DNA of 64,000 bases from Floccularia luteovirens (lineage: Eukaryota > Basidiomycota > Agaricomycetes > Agaricales > Squamanitaceae), in contig VSJF01000005.1 in assembly GCA_009739215.1 (NCBI GenBank), positions 1,054,001-1,118,000 on the forward strand. Direction: 5' to 3'. Positions 1 through 11,781 of the stretch are shown one piece after another. Below the pieces are notes generated by a model. That model ran no database searches. It saw only the letters and a list, made by a program, of their open reading frames with translations, and was not told the origin of the DNA. Each line of letters begins with the position of its first letter. Within the stretch, counting starts at the first letter, position 1. The translations under genes were made by a program, and so were the position numbers.

Positions 1-596
1 TCTCTGGTGGGAGTTGGGGAGATGACAGAAGTTTTGGAAATCATAGCAAAGATCTCAGCTTCTTCCTCAGAATCAGACTCGAGGAGTTGTTGGGCTAAGG
101 TGCGTTGGCGTAGTACTGTGCGTACTGGGCGGATGGGAAGCTGGGAGCTTCGGTGGGAAGACTGAGCAAGCTTGCTGATTGGAACTTGTTTCTCTGCAAC
201 AGAAGGTGAAGAAGATCGTTGAACGAAAGCATTGGTGCGCGTCTCATTCCAGATGATAATGGGCAAGTCCTTGGAGCCAATCACTTTGGCGCAGACTGAG
301 CGTGCGCTGATGGAAAGTTCAAAGTTGATATTTCCCAAGGCATTGATCCAATCTGCCCATAGCACACCAGAGGCGATGCATGCTGCAAGAATGGGACGAG
401 GAGGCAACTTTGCTGGAGAAAGAGAAAGAATTATGAGAGGCTTGAGAGCGGGAAGGTAAGCAGCCTGGAGAGTAGATTGTAAAATTATTTGAAGAGAAAG
501 TATCGTTGCCGAGTCGTGGACGCAAATTAGAGGACGCGTAAGAAAGTTGATGGCTTGAACAATGCTTTGGGGGACTGCTGATGGAGAGTAGGACAT
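1..596 (-). CDS. Unknown protein, N-terminal part; gene continues off the left edge
   Basis: On the minus strand an ATG at 596 (protein begins MSYSPSAVPQSIVQ) opens a frame that stays free of stops to base 1, about 198 codons, so the C-terminus lies outside the window. The first 90 residues are hydrophobic and rich in Leu, Ile and Pro. The segment near residues 165-190 is Arg/Gln-rich and leads into an acidic run (ESDSEEEAEIF). No catalytic motif or signal peptide is recognised. The unbroken length and gene-like composition support a real gene. I do not recognise the family and assign no function. Nearest neighbour inward is transposon debris more than 1 kb away. Confidence 0.5.
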   Translation of the reverse strand, partial: MSYSPSAVPQSIVQAINFLTRPLICVHDSATILSLQIILQSTLQAAYLPALKPLIILSLSPAKLPPRPILAACIASGVLWADWINALGNINFELSISARSVCAKVIGSKDLPIIIWNETRTNAFVQRSSSPSVAEKQVPISKLAQSSHRSSQLPIRPVRTVLRQRTLAQQLLESDSEEEAEIFAMISKTSVISPTPTR

Positions 597-1756
597 GATA
601 AAGTTTGTGCGAGTTGACGAATTAGAGTTTGGTTTGAGGGCGTAACTGAGAATCGACCTGCGATTGAGACGAAAGGAGTAGATCTATTGGAGAGCGAAGA
701 TGAGAGGAGATCAGGAGGTAAACCTGTTGAGTGAAATACAACAAATCGCAGTCCATTTTATACACAACCTCTGCAACTAACGAACAATGACAAGTTCAAC
801 TTCCATTGTCGTTAATTAAAACAATGCAATTAGGTAATACTCTGTTGTTACTTGTTTGGTAGCCTATTATTATTCAAACCTCCAGGTCGATTCCTAAAGA
901 TGTACAAACACAAACACCATTGTCAGTTATTCACTTTACATCAATTCTCAGTCTTACCAATGCCACCAAATTGCAACAAATGGAATGGAAAATCCAGTTC
1001 CTACGAACGCAATAAACTTCAAGGCAAACTGTCTTCGATTTCCATACGAGAATGGCACTGGCTATGAAAGTGGGTTATTAGGTGTGTAATATTGTGAATT
1101 GGGAAAGGTCATACTGGGTGACGGTCTATTGATGATTGCATATATCGAACCATAGGCAAAGGATGCTGAACCCTAAGCATAAGTCCACGCGAGCGTAGTG
1201 CTGCTTTACAATAGCGAGGTAGAGAAGACATTATGTTTCTTTCTTGAATAAATCAGTAAGTTTTCGTCTTCAAGTCTCCTTATATTCCCAATTGGATGGT
1301 CGCGACATCGGTAGACCATTCTGGCCATCGCATGAGCTATCATAGAGCACAGTCTATATACAATTATATTGTTGCAGGCATCTGAAAAGAACCCATCGTT
1401 TCGCTACCTGGGCCCAAAGTATCATGCATATAGTCGTCCAGTCCTGGTTTGACGTTGACAGACCAGCCAGTTGAAGATTGTTCAAGCTGTTCCAGACACC
1501 ACTAGGACAACCAAGACTTCTAGTACTCGTATTCCAGACAAGCCTCGAATTGTGCCGACGTTCCAGGCCGGTGAAGATATCGTAAGCATTGACCTTCAGT
1601 CAGGGATGGGCGCTCTGCCCAGATAAGATACTGATTGCAATGCGTTGTCCAGGCCACCCGATAATAGAATACATACGTTATTTAAAGTTGCTAGAATATA
1701 CCCACACGTGGGAAAGTGGATGAATGGGACAAATGACTGGGTGAGTGAGAACCATG
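597..1756. other. Intergenic, no supported gene
   Basis: Only short frames without recognisable domains or coherent splice structure occur here. The first 150 bases hold the 5' flank of the minus-strand gene starting at 596. I see no RNA gene or repeat. Confidence 0.5.
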
Positions 1757-2000
1757 GCAGTCATCAGGCTCCTAAAACCAGCCTCTCGTTCGCTCGATGG
1801 AGGTTCATCCTATAATCACGTGAATATAGCCAAACACGAATAAATATAAACATATACAGCACCAACTTTGACCTCCAACTCGCGACGGAGAGGCTGGCAC
1901 AAATGCGCATCGGTCAGGTTCGCACTCATGGCCGAGGGTCCTGGGAATTCCGGTCTGACTCTCAATATTCGATTTGTAAGCAGCAGGAACTCCTCTAGTG
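1757..2000. repeat. Left arm of a ~240-bp inverted repeat
   Basis: This stretch reappears reverse-complemented at 3055-3293 with only a few substitutions and 1-bp indels (roughly 95% identical by eye). Shared landmarks include AATCACGTGAATATAGCC, GACCTCCAACTCGCGAC and GGGTCCTGGGAATTCCG. Similarity ends abruptly on both sides. The arms are about 1.05 kb apart and enclose repeat remnants. This could be a long terminal inverted repeat of a foldback or DNA element, or an inverted duplication. Confidence 0.75.
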
Positions 2001-2274
2001 TGACTACCATATGTGGAAATCAGCAGCTAGAGTGACAACTAAATATGGAGAACTGAATTTGCATGACATGCAACTGGTGCATGTCAATATAAGTAATGTT
2101 TTGAATGAGAGTGATTGTCGATTATTTCCCATCCAAAATCATACACACTATGAAACTCCCTCCTGAGGAGCTCAGGAGCTCAGCACATTTATTTAGATCA
2201 TTCACAGCCGAAAGTTAACTGTAATCAGTGTTATAGTCAATCTACTATACAGAGTAGAAATGTTATGGGCAAGT

Positions 2275-2911
2275 AGTGATGTGTTGAGCCTGAGGGCAGC
2301 TGTGGTGACTTTAGGCTCAGGCCCGATGCATGATGATTTGAAAGCCTAAGCCGCAGGCTTTGAGTGGCTGTGCATTTCTGTAGTTTTAGGTCTGTATTTC
2401 GAAAATATGTAATTTTTTGTGAAAAAAGTGCGTATATAATTGAACTTTCATGTTTCCGCACGCCAGAGCTTTCGAACGCGTTCCAAAACAGCCGAATCGG
2501 CCAGAAATTGAAAGAGATATGATGAAAACAAGTGTTTTCTACCATCAAAACATATCAGATACACTTGTTTTTGTCATAACTCTGTCATTTCTCAACCGTT
2601 TTGGATGTTTTTAGACGCGTTTCGACGGGATAAATTAGCTGTATTAAACGCGTCAAACACGTACCAGTTTGCGTAAAGCCGTACAAAGCCGAAAAGGCCT
2701 AAGCCTGGAAGGCTCACTCAACAACACAACCAAATCATACTGGACATCGTCTACACAAGCCCTAGCTCACGAAAAACTGTTCTTGACAATGACAATGACA
2801 GAAGATAAGCTTCATGAATTTGACATGAAAAATGTGGCACAAAAGATGTCAACAATCACACCAAAGGTGTGGCATCTCATGGACACACTGTCACATCTAA
2901 CCAGACGCTGA
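2275..2911 (+). other. Dispersed-repeat / DNA-transposon remnant between the inverted-repeat arms
   Basis: The segment contains short palindromic AAGCCTAAGC / AGGCTCAGGC / GGCCTAAGCC motifs near both ends, like subterminal repeats of hAT-type elements, and repeat R (2390-2562), which recurs at the right end of the window. An 80-codon frame at 2669-2911 (contains TEDKLHEFDMKNVAQ) resembles in style a short leader segment I associate with repetitive basidiomycete families, but I cannot place it. No transposase domain remains. The assignment to hAT is only a suggestion. Confidence 0.3.
2390..2562 (+). repeat. Dispersed repeat R, copy 1
   Basis: This 173-bp segment begins GTCTGTATTTCGAAAATATG and ends CAAAACATATCAGATAC. 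The same sequence occurs at 63829-64000 with scattered substitutions, where it runs off the window. The copy continues beyond 2562 with ACTTGTTTTTGTCATAAC. It is non-coding as far as I can see. Confidence 0.8.
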
Positions 2912-3054
2912 ATTACTACCACACCCAATATTTCAACATACAACAAACTCAATTACTTGGGTCATGTACGGCAGCTGCTTTGAACATATGACATTTCTTA
3001 CAAAATAAAATTTGTGACTACTCTGTGATTTTCGTGACCACTCTGTGACCTTGA

Positions 3055-3293
3055 GGGGTTCCTGCTGCTTACAAATCGAATATTGAGAGTCAGAACGGAA
3101 TTCCCAGGACCCTCAGCCATGAGTGCGAACCTGACCGATGCGGCATTTGTGCCAGCCTTCTCCTGTCGCGAGTTGGAGGTCAAAGTTGGCTGCTGTATAT
3201 GTTAATATTTATTCGTGTTTGGCTATATTCACGTGATTATAGGATGAACCTCCATCGAGCGAACGAGAGGCTGGTTTTAGGAGCCTGGGCAGT
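3055..3293. repeat. Right arm of a ~240-bp inverted repeat
   Basis: Reverse complement of 1757-2000. The inner flank differs from the other arm and carries two near-copies of a short CTCTGTGA unit (3020-3050). Confidence 0.75.
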
Positions 3294-5072
3294 CATTACC
3301 ATCTTATGGGTTCTGGACCGTCCCAACCCGAACATTAACAAACTGATGCAAAGGCTATGGTAGCATATTATCTCACTGGGCATATAGCTGATAAGCATCT
3401 TTAGACATACTGTAACTTGGCACACTGAAGTTCTTTCCATTTGGAAGAAATTGTTCTCAGTGTGTGCTCAAACAATAAAGATCACTCCTCGGCGCCCACA
3501 GACATGCAAACCCACAAGGAAAGATCCATTCGCATCCCGTTATGACGGCGCTGGTTTGAAGTGAGAATATATGCTCTTCTTGGCCTCCCTCCCATTCCTC
3601 CGGGTCACTAGTCCTAACTTGATAATCCCAGAAGAATGTAAAAATATCCTCGTGGCTTCGGAATGCCCAAAGATATACCCACTATTTCCGACAGCAATGG
3701 AAAGGATACTTATCAGTTATTGATTTTTAGGGCGGTGGAGACTCAGCGAAGGCAACTGCTATGTTTAGCACCGGGTGCTGTTAATTGACAGGAGCAAGGA
3801 TGACTCTTCCGTTGGGTTCCTGGAACTTATACCCAACGAGCTCCATTCCTCGAACACAATCTGTATTCCCCAGGATTTACATTCTTCAAGTCTGGATTCC
3901 TTGTTTTGTGGTACCTCGCTTGAGCTGGCTTCCGTTAGTTGACAAACCCCAAATGTAACATTTGGGTTGGGGACTGACATAACTTCTTTTTTTCCCCTTC
4001 TTTTAATGGAGTTGGCGACGCCCAATCAGTCCAGTTCCCAGCGTCCCCGGCTTCCCACACCGCCAATAAAAATCGTCAGCACAAGTTAAGGTCCGAGGGT
4101 TGCAAGGTTGCTAATAAAGATCCTTAACAAAGCAATTTTTTGTACGTTTTTTACATCAACGCCATTGTGAATTGTTCATATTCGAGACGTTGCGTAAAAA
4201 GTTTCTTTTGGAGAAATCACTGGACACGAAGATGAGAACGAGTGATCCCTGATTGAGATGTCAATAATAATGACACATTCTAGCAACATTCTTGTTTTCC
4301 CGATTCAAAATCACCTCGGGTAAAGTTTGGCCTTCTAAATCATTCGTAACACTTTGGAGGTTGGAGGTCGAACGTTGAATTTGTATTTGTTTTGTTTCTT
4401 TAATGAACCATGTGAACATCCCCACATAACCCATATACTGATGATCTGCACATTTCTCTTGTCTAAAAACTCCCATCCTATCTATAGTTTATATGTGATA
4501 GCCAAACGGATATGTACCTGCTCCAGGCAAAAAGAAAACTGTTGACGGATCAAACTATATATTCATTGTATGTAATACCTATTTTACTAATTCTATATTT
4601 TTTTCTTTTTTTTTCCCCATTGTAACATGCAATTGGAGATAAAAGGATATCGCAAGTAATAAAACTTGTTTCGTTACTTCCTTATGTTATCTTACGGCGA
4701 TCTAACAAAAAAAAAAAGGCTCCCCGTGAGAATTAGATGTTTTGGTTATTAGTGTTCTGTCAGCTCCAACGGATGAAGGTGACGAGAACTTTATGGCATA
4801 GATATATCTCAAGAATAGTAGATTTCGGAGAACAGAACATCAATTGTAAGACTATCAAGCGACGCCACCGGGATATATCTTGTATATTTTTGAGAAAGTG
4901 CAACAATGTATAGCCATTAGGTGATTAGTCCTCTACATCTTCTTTACGTTATTTTTCGCACCATGTGGGGTTCGCACCTCGCTGGAGTCCGATCCCGAAA
5001 ACGACTAGCGATGTACACAAGAGTCTATTATATATGAAATAAACATAAACGTAAAGCAATATTTATAAATTA
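3294..5072. other. Intergenic, no supported gene
   Basis: AT-rich stretches (polyT near 3990 and 4600, polyA at 4705) separate short unrelated frames. An 86-codon minus frame at 3765-4025 has no recognisable domain and no exon partners. Nothing here is supported as a gene. Confidence 0.45.
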
Positions 5073-6587
5073 TCAGCTGATTACAGATGAACCCTCCATA
5101 TCCGCAAGTATCTTCGTAACTTTATTCAACTCATCACCTTTCGGCTCCCAAACCAAGTCATACTGAAACATAGTTGGGAGTTTCAACTTTTTCTCTCGAC
5201 ATATCTCGTAATAACTAGTTAACAAGAATGGCTGCATCAATGATGGTAACAAATCTCGACCTGAAAATATCACATCACGACTTGACACCAAATGTTTCAT
5301 ATGAAGAAGGTATTCTTTAAGTGTGGCTTTCGCTTTACATTTGTCTGTCTTGGATCGTTTCCACATGAGCATACCAGGAGCAAGTTGCCGACGAGCGCCG
5401 TCCTTTGCGGAGGCATGATCAGGTATTTGTTCTTGTCTACATGGCGTATCCATTGATTTACGACAAGTCATGGCAAGAGCCAATGTCGTCGTCCCAGAAT
5501 AAAGATGTATCCCAGAAGTAGCACGTGGATTACATTCAATTGCGACAAGCCGATGTTCTGGGTTTTCAGTTTCGATGAGGTCTAGGGCAAGTTGCCCAGA
5601 TACGTTTGGGAGAGTCGCGGCGAGGCGATCAAAGTATCCCCGTACTTGGGGTTTGTTGATGGCTTCGAAGAATACACATGATGAACCTTGAACCCCAGAT
5701 CAATGTAGTGGAGAGATAGTTGTTGATATCATTCGTAAGGTATTAATTTTCAATGACAACTTACCATCAATCGTATCCTGAACCGGGTAAACTGAGAAAG
5801 CCGCTACATGTCCATCTTGTAGAACTGCATAAGTGCAATATCGTTGTCCATGTATCCATTCCTGCGCAACGTATTGATTCTGTTCATCAATGATGAAACC
5901 GTCTTCCCCGGGTCTAGGAAGTGGACTTCCTGGCTTCAGATGGAAAACATTGGTGGATGCCCTTCCATAAACTGGTTTGAGAGCCCATTCCACATTTGGG
6001 TCTAAACGTTGCACATCATCGTATTTGGTGCAAAGATGTGTTCTTGGTGTATCTAGACCCTTGGAGATCAAATATTTGGAGAATTCCCACTTGTTATGTA
6101 ACCGCAACAAAATATCAAAGGGCGGTGCGAATAGTTTCTTGCGCAGCATTTGGGCATTGAAATTGGTACTGCTTGGTTCTTCTGACACTGACTCCAGCTG
6201 CTCTGACCTTGCGGCATATGCCAGATAAAAGATCTCCTCATGCATGGGTATGATCAGGTCAATGTTGGCTTTGTTGACAGCGTGCACTACTCCTTCGATG
6301 AAACCTGCTGGATCTTCCCGTGGCACAGCAACACGAAAAGAATGTTGCACGTCAACGGAGAACTTGCATACGTGGTAGTGCATGCAATCTGAATTTTTAT
6401 TATGCGGGCTGGAGATAAGCGATCGATAGGACTAATTTGAGAATAATTGATATTACATACCTACGACATACACATCGTGCCCGGCCAATTTCAGTTGACG
6501 CGCAAGATCCAGAGATGTAGGGAAGCGTCCGTTTGTGAGGAGGACTTTGAGTGGATTCGAGGTCTTTGGTTGTTGTCGTCTACGCAT
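5073..6587 (-). CDS. ATP-grasp domain protein (carbamoyl-phosphate-synthase-like ligase fold)
   Basis: Three exons on the minus strand, 6587-6461, 6388-5765 and 5686-5073, total 1365 nt (454 aa). Both introns are GT-AG (72 and 78 nt). The N-terminus (VLLTNGRFPTSLDLARQL) is a Rossmann-like pre-ATP-grasp domain. The region around residues 80-140 (NIDLIIPMHEEIFYLA) and the basic ALKPVYGRAS segment fit the ATP-binding half, while AIECNPRATSGIHLY matches the metal-binding E-x-N-x-R signature of ATP-grasp ligases. Such enzymes join a carboxylate to an amine or thiol via an acyl-phosphate; the substrate here is unknown. The start ATG at 6587 gives a short basic leader before the first beta strand. 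It stands alone, with no pathway partner nearby. Confidence 0.85.
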
Positions 6588-8465
6588 TGAATGTATTGCT
6601 CTACGTTTTGGTTTTGGCTCTCTCTCAACATATAATAATAATTGTTCCAGACATAGTGATAGTTTTTGACGTCATCTCTCAACTTTCTTGGGGCATTGGT
6701 GCCATATTTCTCACAATGTTTCTCACAATGCTTGCACAGCCTTTCGATCTTTCAGAGGTAGGCTTAACTGACAACTTCAGGCCTCAATTTGCAAACCTGG
6801 CTGATAATCACTATCGATTCACTATCGGTAACCAGCAGGTTCACACAAGGTTCGAGCTTCTGGTTGTTTTGGTACCGCTCCGATCTACCCATCAAATCAG
6901 CTGTATTGAGAAATGAGACAGAGGTTGTGCGTCCTGTTGCATGTATGGTGTATGTAGGACCACAATTCTCTTAGTACCTCAAGAGGTTTTTTTTTTTCGT
7001 GCAAGTTTCGGTTCAGGATAGGCTTTTTTCGGCGTTTACGGTAAAACTTTGTCACCCTGCCAACTTCACTGGCCCGGTCCAAGCTGAGCTTTTTATGTCC
7101 ACACAACCCTTGTATATTTGAAATGAGCCCTCGAACACCCCGTCGGAGAACAAAGCCCCTGCAGGATGATGTGTGTGTTCATGGGTGATGCATCATTTTG
7201 CTAGGAGGGTTGGTTTATCAGATCAGTAGTATATTTGATCAAGCATGATATATGATATAGATGCTTTGTTGCTTGCAATGACCAGAGAGAAGATATCATG
7301 TACATAAGATAGAAGTGTGAAGGTTTGGAAATTGATTAATGATACCACCATGCATCCTTCGTTCCTGTCTCAACGGAACTTGGGGGAGATTGGATGATCA
7401 TGATATAGCTGTGGAGTTCCGGATAGTTTTCGCCGAGTTTAAAGACCTTTGAGAGATAAATTAAACCTCTTGAAGCGATACCCGTATGTATTCGAACTTG
7501 AGCGTGGGCGCAGTGAGGCTATTGACGGAATCTTTTGATTCGTTTCGTTTGTTTCATTTCGGTAAATTCATGAAACCAATAATGATATGACGCGTCTCTG
7601 GTAATCCATCTCTCAAAATCAATCAAAGACATCTGTCGTTTCCAATGTTCTGATTAGAATCGCTGCTGTTCTATTAGCTCTAGTTGCAGTGTAAGTAGGA
7701 TGTGTATGACATGTTTAACTTTAGATCATAGAAATCGTAATGTTTTTGAATATTTTCCGGCTAATAACACCGACCGACTGGGAATCAGATTGTCAACCTA
7801 CAACTTGGATCAGACCATCAACTTTCCTGAAATCCCAAGCCTTTTTTCGTCTTCTCGCTTTGCTGACAACTTTTATATTACAGGCAATAACGTACCTTGG
7901 CCGCTCATCTCCTTTCTCTAAACCAAAGTCTTGGACCTTTAGGACACCTCCAAACTAGCAATCTTCGCAGCATGTCGAACCTTGTTCCAATCCATTGGTC
8001 CATATCAGTATATCATCTGAGACCCTGATCACAGGCCTCGTGCCTAGTAGTCAATTTGGAAGTACCAATCGAAATCCAAAGAGAAGTAGTGAGGTGGGGA
8101 GGATTGAAGTGTGGTACCTGTACATGGGCCCTATCGCTTTTTGCACACCGCCGCCGCCGTTAGGGTGGAAATACCTATTGAGGAAGGTGCGTCACAAGCA
8201 AAAAACAGAAATAATTTATCTCAAAGTTGGTAACAGCCAAGGTTGGCCCGAAGATGCAAAACAAACGCCTGTGCTTTTTTACCAATCCTCTGCTCACCAA
8301 TATGTCCCTGATCCCTAGCCCACACGTTATTGCTAATCTTGGCCTTTGTACAAGATAGTACACAAGATACTAAATGGCAATCTTTCTCGACAAGCTACTT
8401 AAGGCCCGTCATCCTCCTTCCGAGAACACAACACCTCCTTCTCTGCTCTGCAAATACATTTTGTC
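6588..8465. other. Intergenic, no supported gene
   Basis: The hydrophobic plus-strand frame at 6551-6916 is partly antisense to the first ATP-grasp exon and has no family signature. Small overlapping frames at 7700-8320 lack splice coherence. The last ~100 bases are probably promoter and 5' leader of the BTB gene. Confidence 0.45.
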
Positions 8466-9509
8466 ATGGCTACACACCTTTTCTCTACTCAACACCCTTC
8501 GCTATCTGCACCGATACATGTACCGCGATGTATCCAATCATTCCACCCCATGTTCTCGCCACCAACTGGTGACGTGATTCTTCGCTCTAACGAGGGCACC
8601 CCATATTGCGTCTCTTCATACACCCTCAGTACTATGTCGGGTCTCTTTAGCTCCATGTTCTCCCTCCCTCAGCCTACAAAGAGACATATAGACTTCCCTC
8701 CACCAAAATTCGAAGCCGAGCTCGAAGAAATTGACACTTTTGAATCCGACTCTGTTCTGGAGCGAATCCTATGTCTAATTCATGACTTCCCAACACCAGC
8801 CTGGAAGTCTTTTGAAGAGGTTTACGACGTTCTCAATATAGCAGAGAAGTGGGACACGCCCGGTCCGATAGAGCGTATCCGGTCCACACTTTCCTCGCCA
8901 CAATTCTTGCATTCATATCCACTACGAATCTACTCTCTAGCCAAGCACTTTGGATGGCGTGAAGTCGCTAAACTTGCCTCTACACACACTCTCACTCTTA
9001 ACCTGCGCGACCCCATACACGCCCCAATTCTTTACGAGTTGTCGTCGAAAGATCTTAACGCTCTTCTCAACCTACATCAGAGACGGCGTGATCAATTCAA
9101 AGCGCTTCTCAATAGTCCACAGCGTTTTACCGCCGGCAACAGGTTCGTTCTTCGATCACTCTCCCCTTCCCATGCGTTACATTTCGCGTTATAATCGTAT
9201 TCTTACTGACATCATTGATCTGTCTTATATAGTTCATCTTATCATTGCGGCCATTGTGGGGTTACTGAGCTAGATACCCATACGTGGCGAGTTTTGAAGA
9301 ACGCCATGTTTATGGAAATGGAACGTCGGCCTTTAGGAGATACACTCGGTCTCAATGTGAGAGAAAATGAAGATTGGCCTGAAGCTCGTGCTTGCTGGAC
9401 AGCAAGATGTCCAAAACAGAATTGTAATGCGTTCAACTACGATCGTACTGCTACACTACGACAGATCAAAAATTGCCTTGATATCTTGCCATATGCTATA
9501 GAAGATTAG
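8466..9509 (+). CDS. BTB/POZ domain protein
   Basis: Two exons, 8466-9142 and 9233-9509, with a 90-nt GT-AG intron; 954 nt, 317 aa. After a Ser/Pro-rich leader, the segment from about residue 35 (GDVILRSNEGTPYCVSSYTL, then LFSSMFSLPQP) is the beginning of a BTB fold as found in large agaricomycete BTB families, followed by helical repeats to about residue 230. The C-terminal exon carries a Cys/His cluster (HCGHCG, then CWTARCPKQNC) that could bind zinc. BTB proteins usually mediate dimerisation or act as adaptors for cullin-3 ligases; no specific partner is evident. The start is uncertain: an in-frame ATG at 8550 sits right before the domain. Confidence 0.8.
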
Positions 9510-11781
9510 AACGAAGAATAAAATATAGGAAAGGGGATCAGTTCGATTAGCAGACATAATACCCTTACTTACTCTTATATCATAATGATATTGTTTTGTC
9601 TGTATGACCCGAAAGAAAAGAAGATCTATAGTTCTTTGACTTGCAAGAGCATTTCCCGCCGGCACTCCCTAGTAGCATGAGACCTGTCATGGGACCCAAC
9701 ATTCCCAAAATTTTACCAGGGATTATATTGAATTAAAGTTCCTCTTGTCGTTATTTAGTCTTCTGGTCTTCTGTTAAACAAGAGAGCATGTCATGATCCC
9801 ATGACGGCAGATCACGTTATCCATTTTATTTCTTTTCAAGACTCATCAAGGGGCGTTACCCTTAACTTCCGTAGGTTTTAAGCAGTATTTAGAACCATTG
9901 TAATTTGAAATTGTTGTAATAAGGACCTGATCTATATAGATGGATTAGATATCATATGTCAATGAAAATGATGCACCCGAAGAGACAGCATTGATTTCGA
10001 GTATACAAATTAACCGTGACGATGTCATGATCTCATGTGTCCCTGAGTTTTTTCAATTAACTGGAAAAGGAACGATAAGAAGACTATGACACGCAATGTG
10101 AAATAGATCAAGAGGAGACATGGAACCTAATCCTAATCATACGAACACGTTGTACTTATTTCAATTAGGACCGTAAGCTTAAGAGTTGTATTGGGAGTTG
10201 CGTTTGTATTTGATCGATCCCTCATGGTATGTTAGTATGATGCAACTGAAGGTTAATGAAGCCAGCCAGCCAGCCAACACGTTGTGAGCTTACTATAATA
10301 ATGATTCGATGCCTGCCCCTTGGGCGTCTTGTTTTTTGCTTTGCGAAGATAAAAGCAAACAAAGAACACTGCCCGCGGCCGGAAGTCACAAGCAGGCGAT
10401 TGGTAAGATGGTTCACTAAGTTACTTGCTTTGGTGTTAACTTTCATCATAGAAGTTGAGAAGACGCTAGATATCAAGTCAGGTGAGAGCTGCAAGGCAAT
10501 GCTCTCCCAGGAAGACTTCTTCGCTGCACTCATAGTTGTAACTTGTTGTACTTGCATCAACCAGGAATTGGAAATATGAACCCTAATGCTCAGTCACATT
10601 ACAGTATGCAGTGAAGTAAGTGCGCATTAACTCAACTTTGCACATACATTTGTAGATGCTCCAAAGCACATGTCGTCATGATCATCGACGACCACCTAAG
10701 GTTTTTATTCCGGCATGCTGAACGCTTGTCACTTGATTGAGGTTAACAGGAAAAATGTTGGAGTGACGAACCCAAAAACCAAACATTTTGACAATCAGAA
10801 ACCTGTGGTTCGGACCGGAGAAAAGGGTAGTTGGTAAGATGTATACATTCGACATACGACAACAGATACTAATCGATGAAACCTGTTATAGACTTGCGTC
10901 AAGCCGACACTGACCTGCTGAGCCGCGGCTTATCTCCCGGCGGAATGATCACGCGAAGTATCAGAACAACAACCGCTCCCAAAAGTGCATCGCCAAAGCC
11001 CTTGATTATCAGAACTATCCATGACTTTATCAGATATATTCTGATACCACCGTGAATCAGTTCTAGGCGTGTCTAAGAAGAGCTGAGCCGCGTGGTCTCC
11101 AGCAATGATCCCGTCGCAGACGGTGTTAATAAGGTTTTCATATGGATGAAGTAACAAGCAAACAGTAAAGCTGAAGCTTCTATGTATGATTTAAGGATAT
11201 TTTAAGGGACATCAATCTTTATAATTCGAGTTATTAATATTTACAACATCAATCCGATCGCGTGCAGCCAGAACTAGGTATGCAGAGCCGCTACTTTAGT
11301 AGTGGGTCTTATACATACTACAGGGCCACTAGTTTTCGCATTTTCCTGATATTTTCTGGACCTTCATACATCAATCTAAGGCTGAGTGTCTTTCTCTCTT
11401 TTTCTTCCATTTGACATGCTATCTGTTTTTTTTTGTTATTCATTTAGACCTATCGAAAGCTCTCCGACTTACACATACTGTTGTGCATAAAGCATGGCCT
11501 GACGTTCCTTGGTACATGGAGTATGGGACATTCAGGACTCCAAAGCGTAAACGAGAGACATATATGCTTCGTCGAGATGACCAGCACTTGATCTAGTACA
11601 CGACACAATGCTCTGTAGGTTACAGTGGAGATATAGAATACACAATTGTCACGGGGAAAAAACGAGTTTAGAGGATGTTAAATGGTAAATTTTGACTGTG
11701 GGAGGTGACGGTTTTGGGCAATTTACAGTAAGCTTGAGCTCACCAACCAGAGCAGTCAGCTCTCCACAAAATCCCACACCT
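9510..11781. other. Intergenic, no supported gene
   Basis: Two frames of about 110 codons on opposite strands at 10222-10579 overlap each other completely and show no domain. A 75-codon minus frame at 10930-11157 ends in a Cys-containing tail and is unassigned. I see no RNA gene or repeat. Confidence 0.4.

Noticed and set aside
4960..5010. tRNA-like GGTTCGCACC / GTCCGATCCCG motifs
   Set aside because: No cloverleaf could be drawn around them; no acceptor-stem pairing found.
6551..6916. Hydrophobic plus-strand frame that looks like a membrane protein
   Set aside because: It begins antisense to the first ATP-grasp exon, has no family signature and is explained by A/T-rich codon composition.
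8950..9273. 107-codon frame in the BTB locus
   Set aside because: Another frame of the BTB exon and intron; the GT-AG join of 9142 to 9233 explains the region better.
10222..10579. Two ~110-codon frames on opposite strands
   Set aside because: They overlap almost completely, neither has a domain or splice partners, so coding status is not supported.
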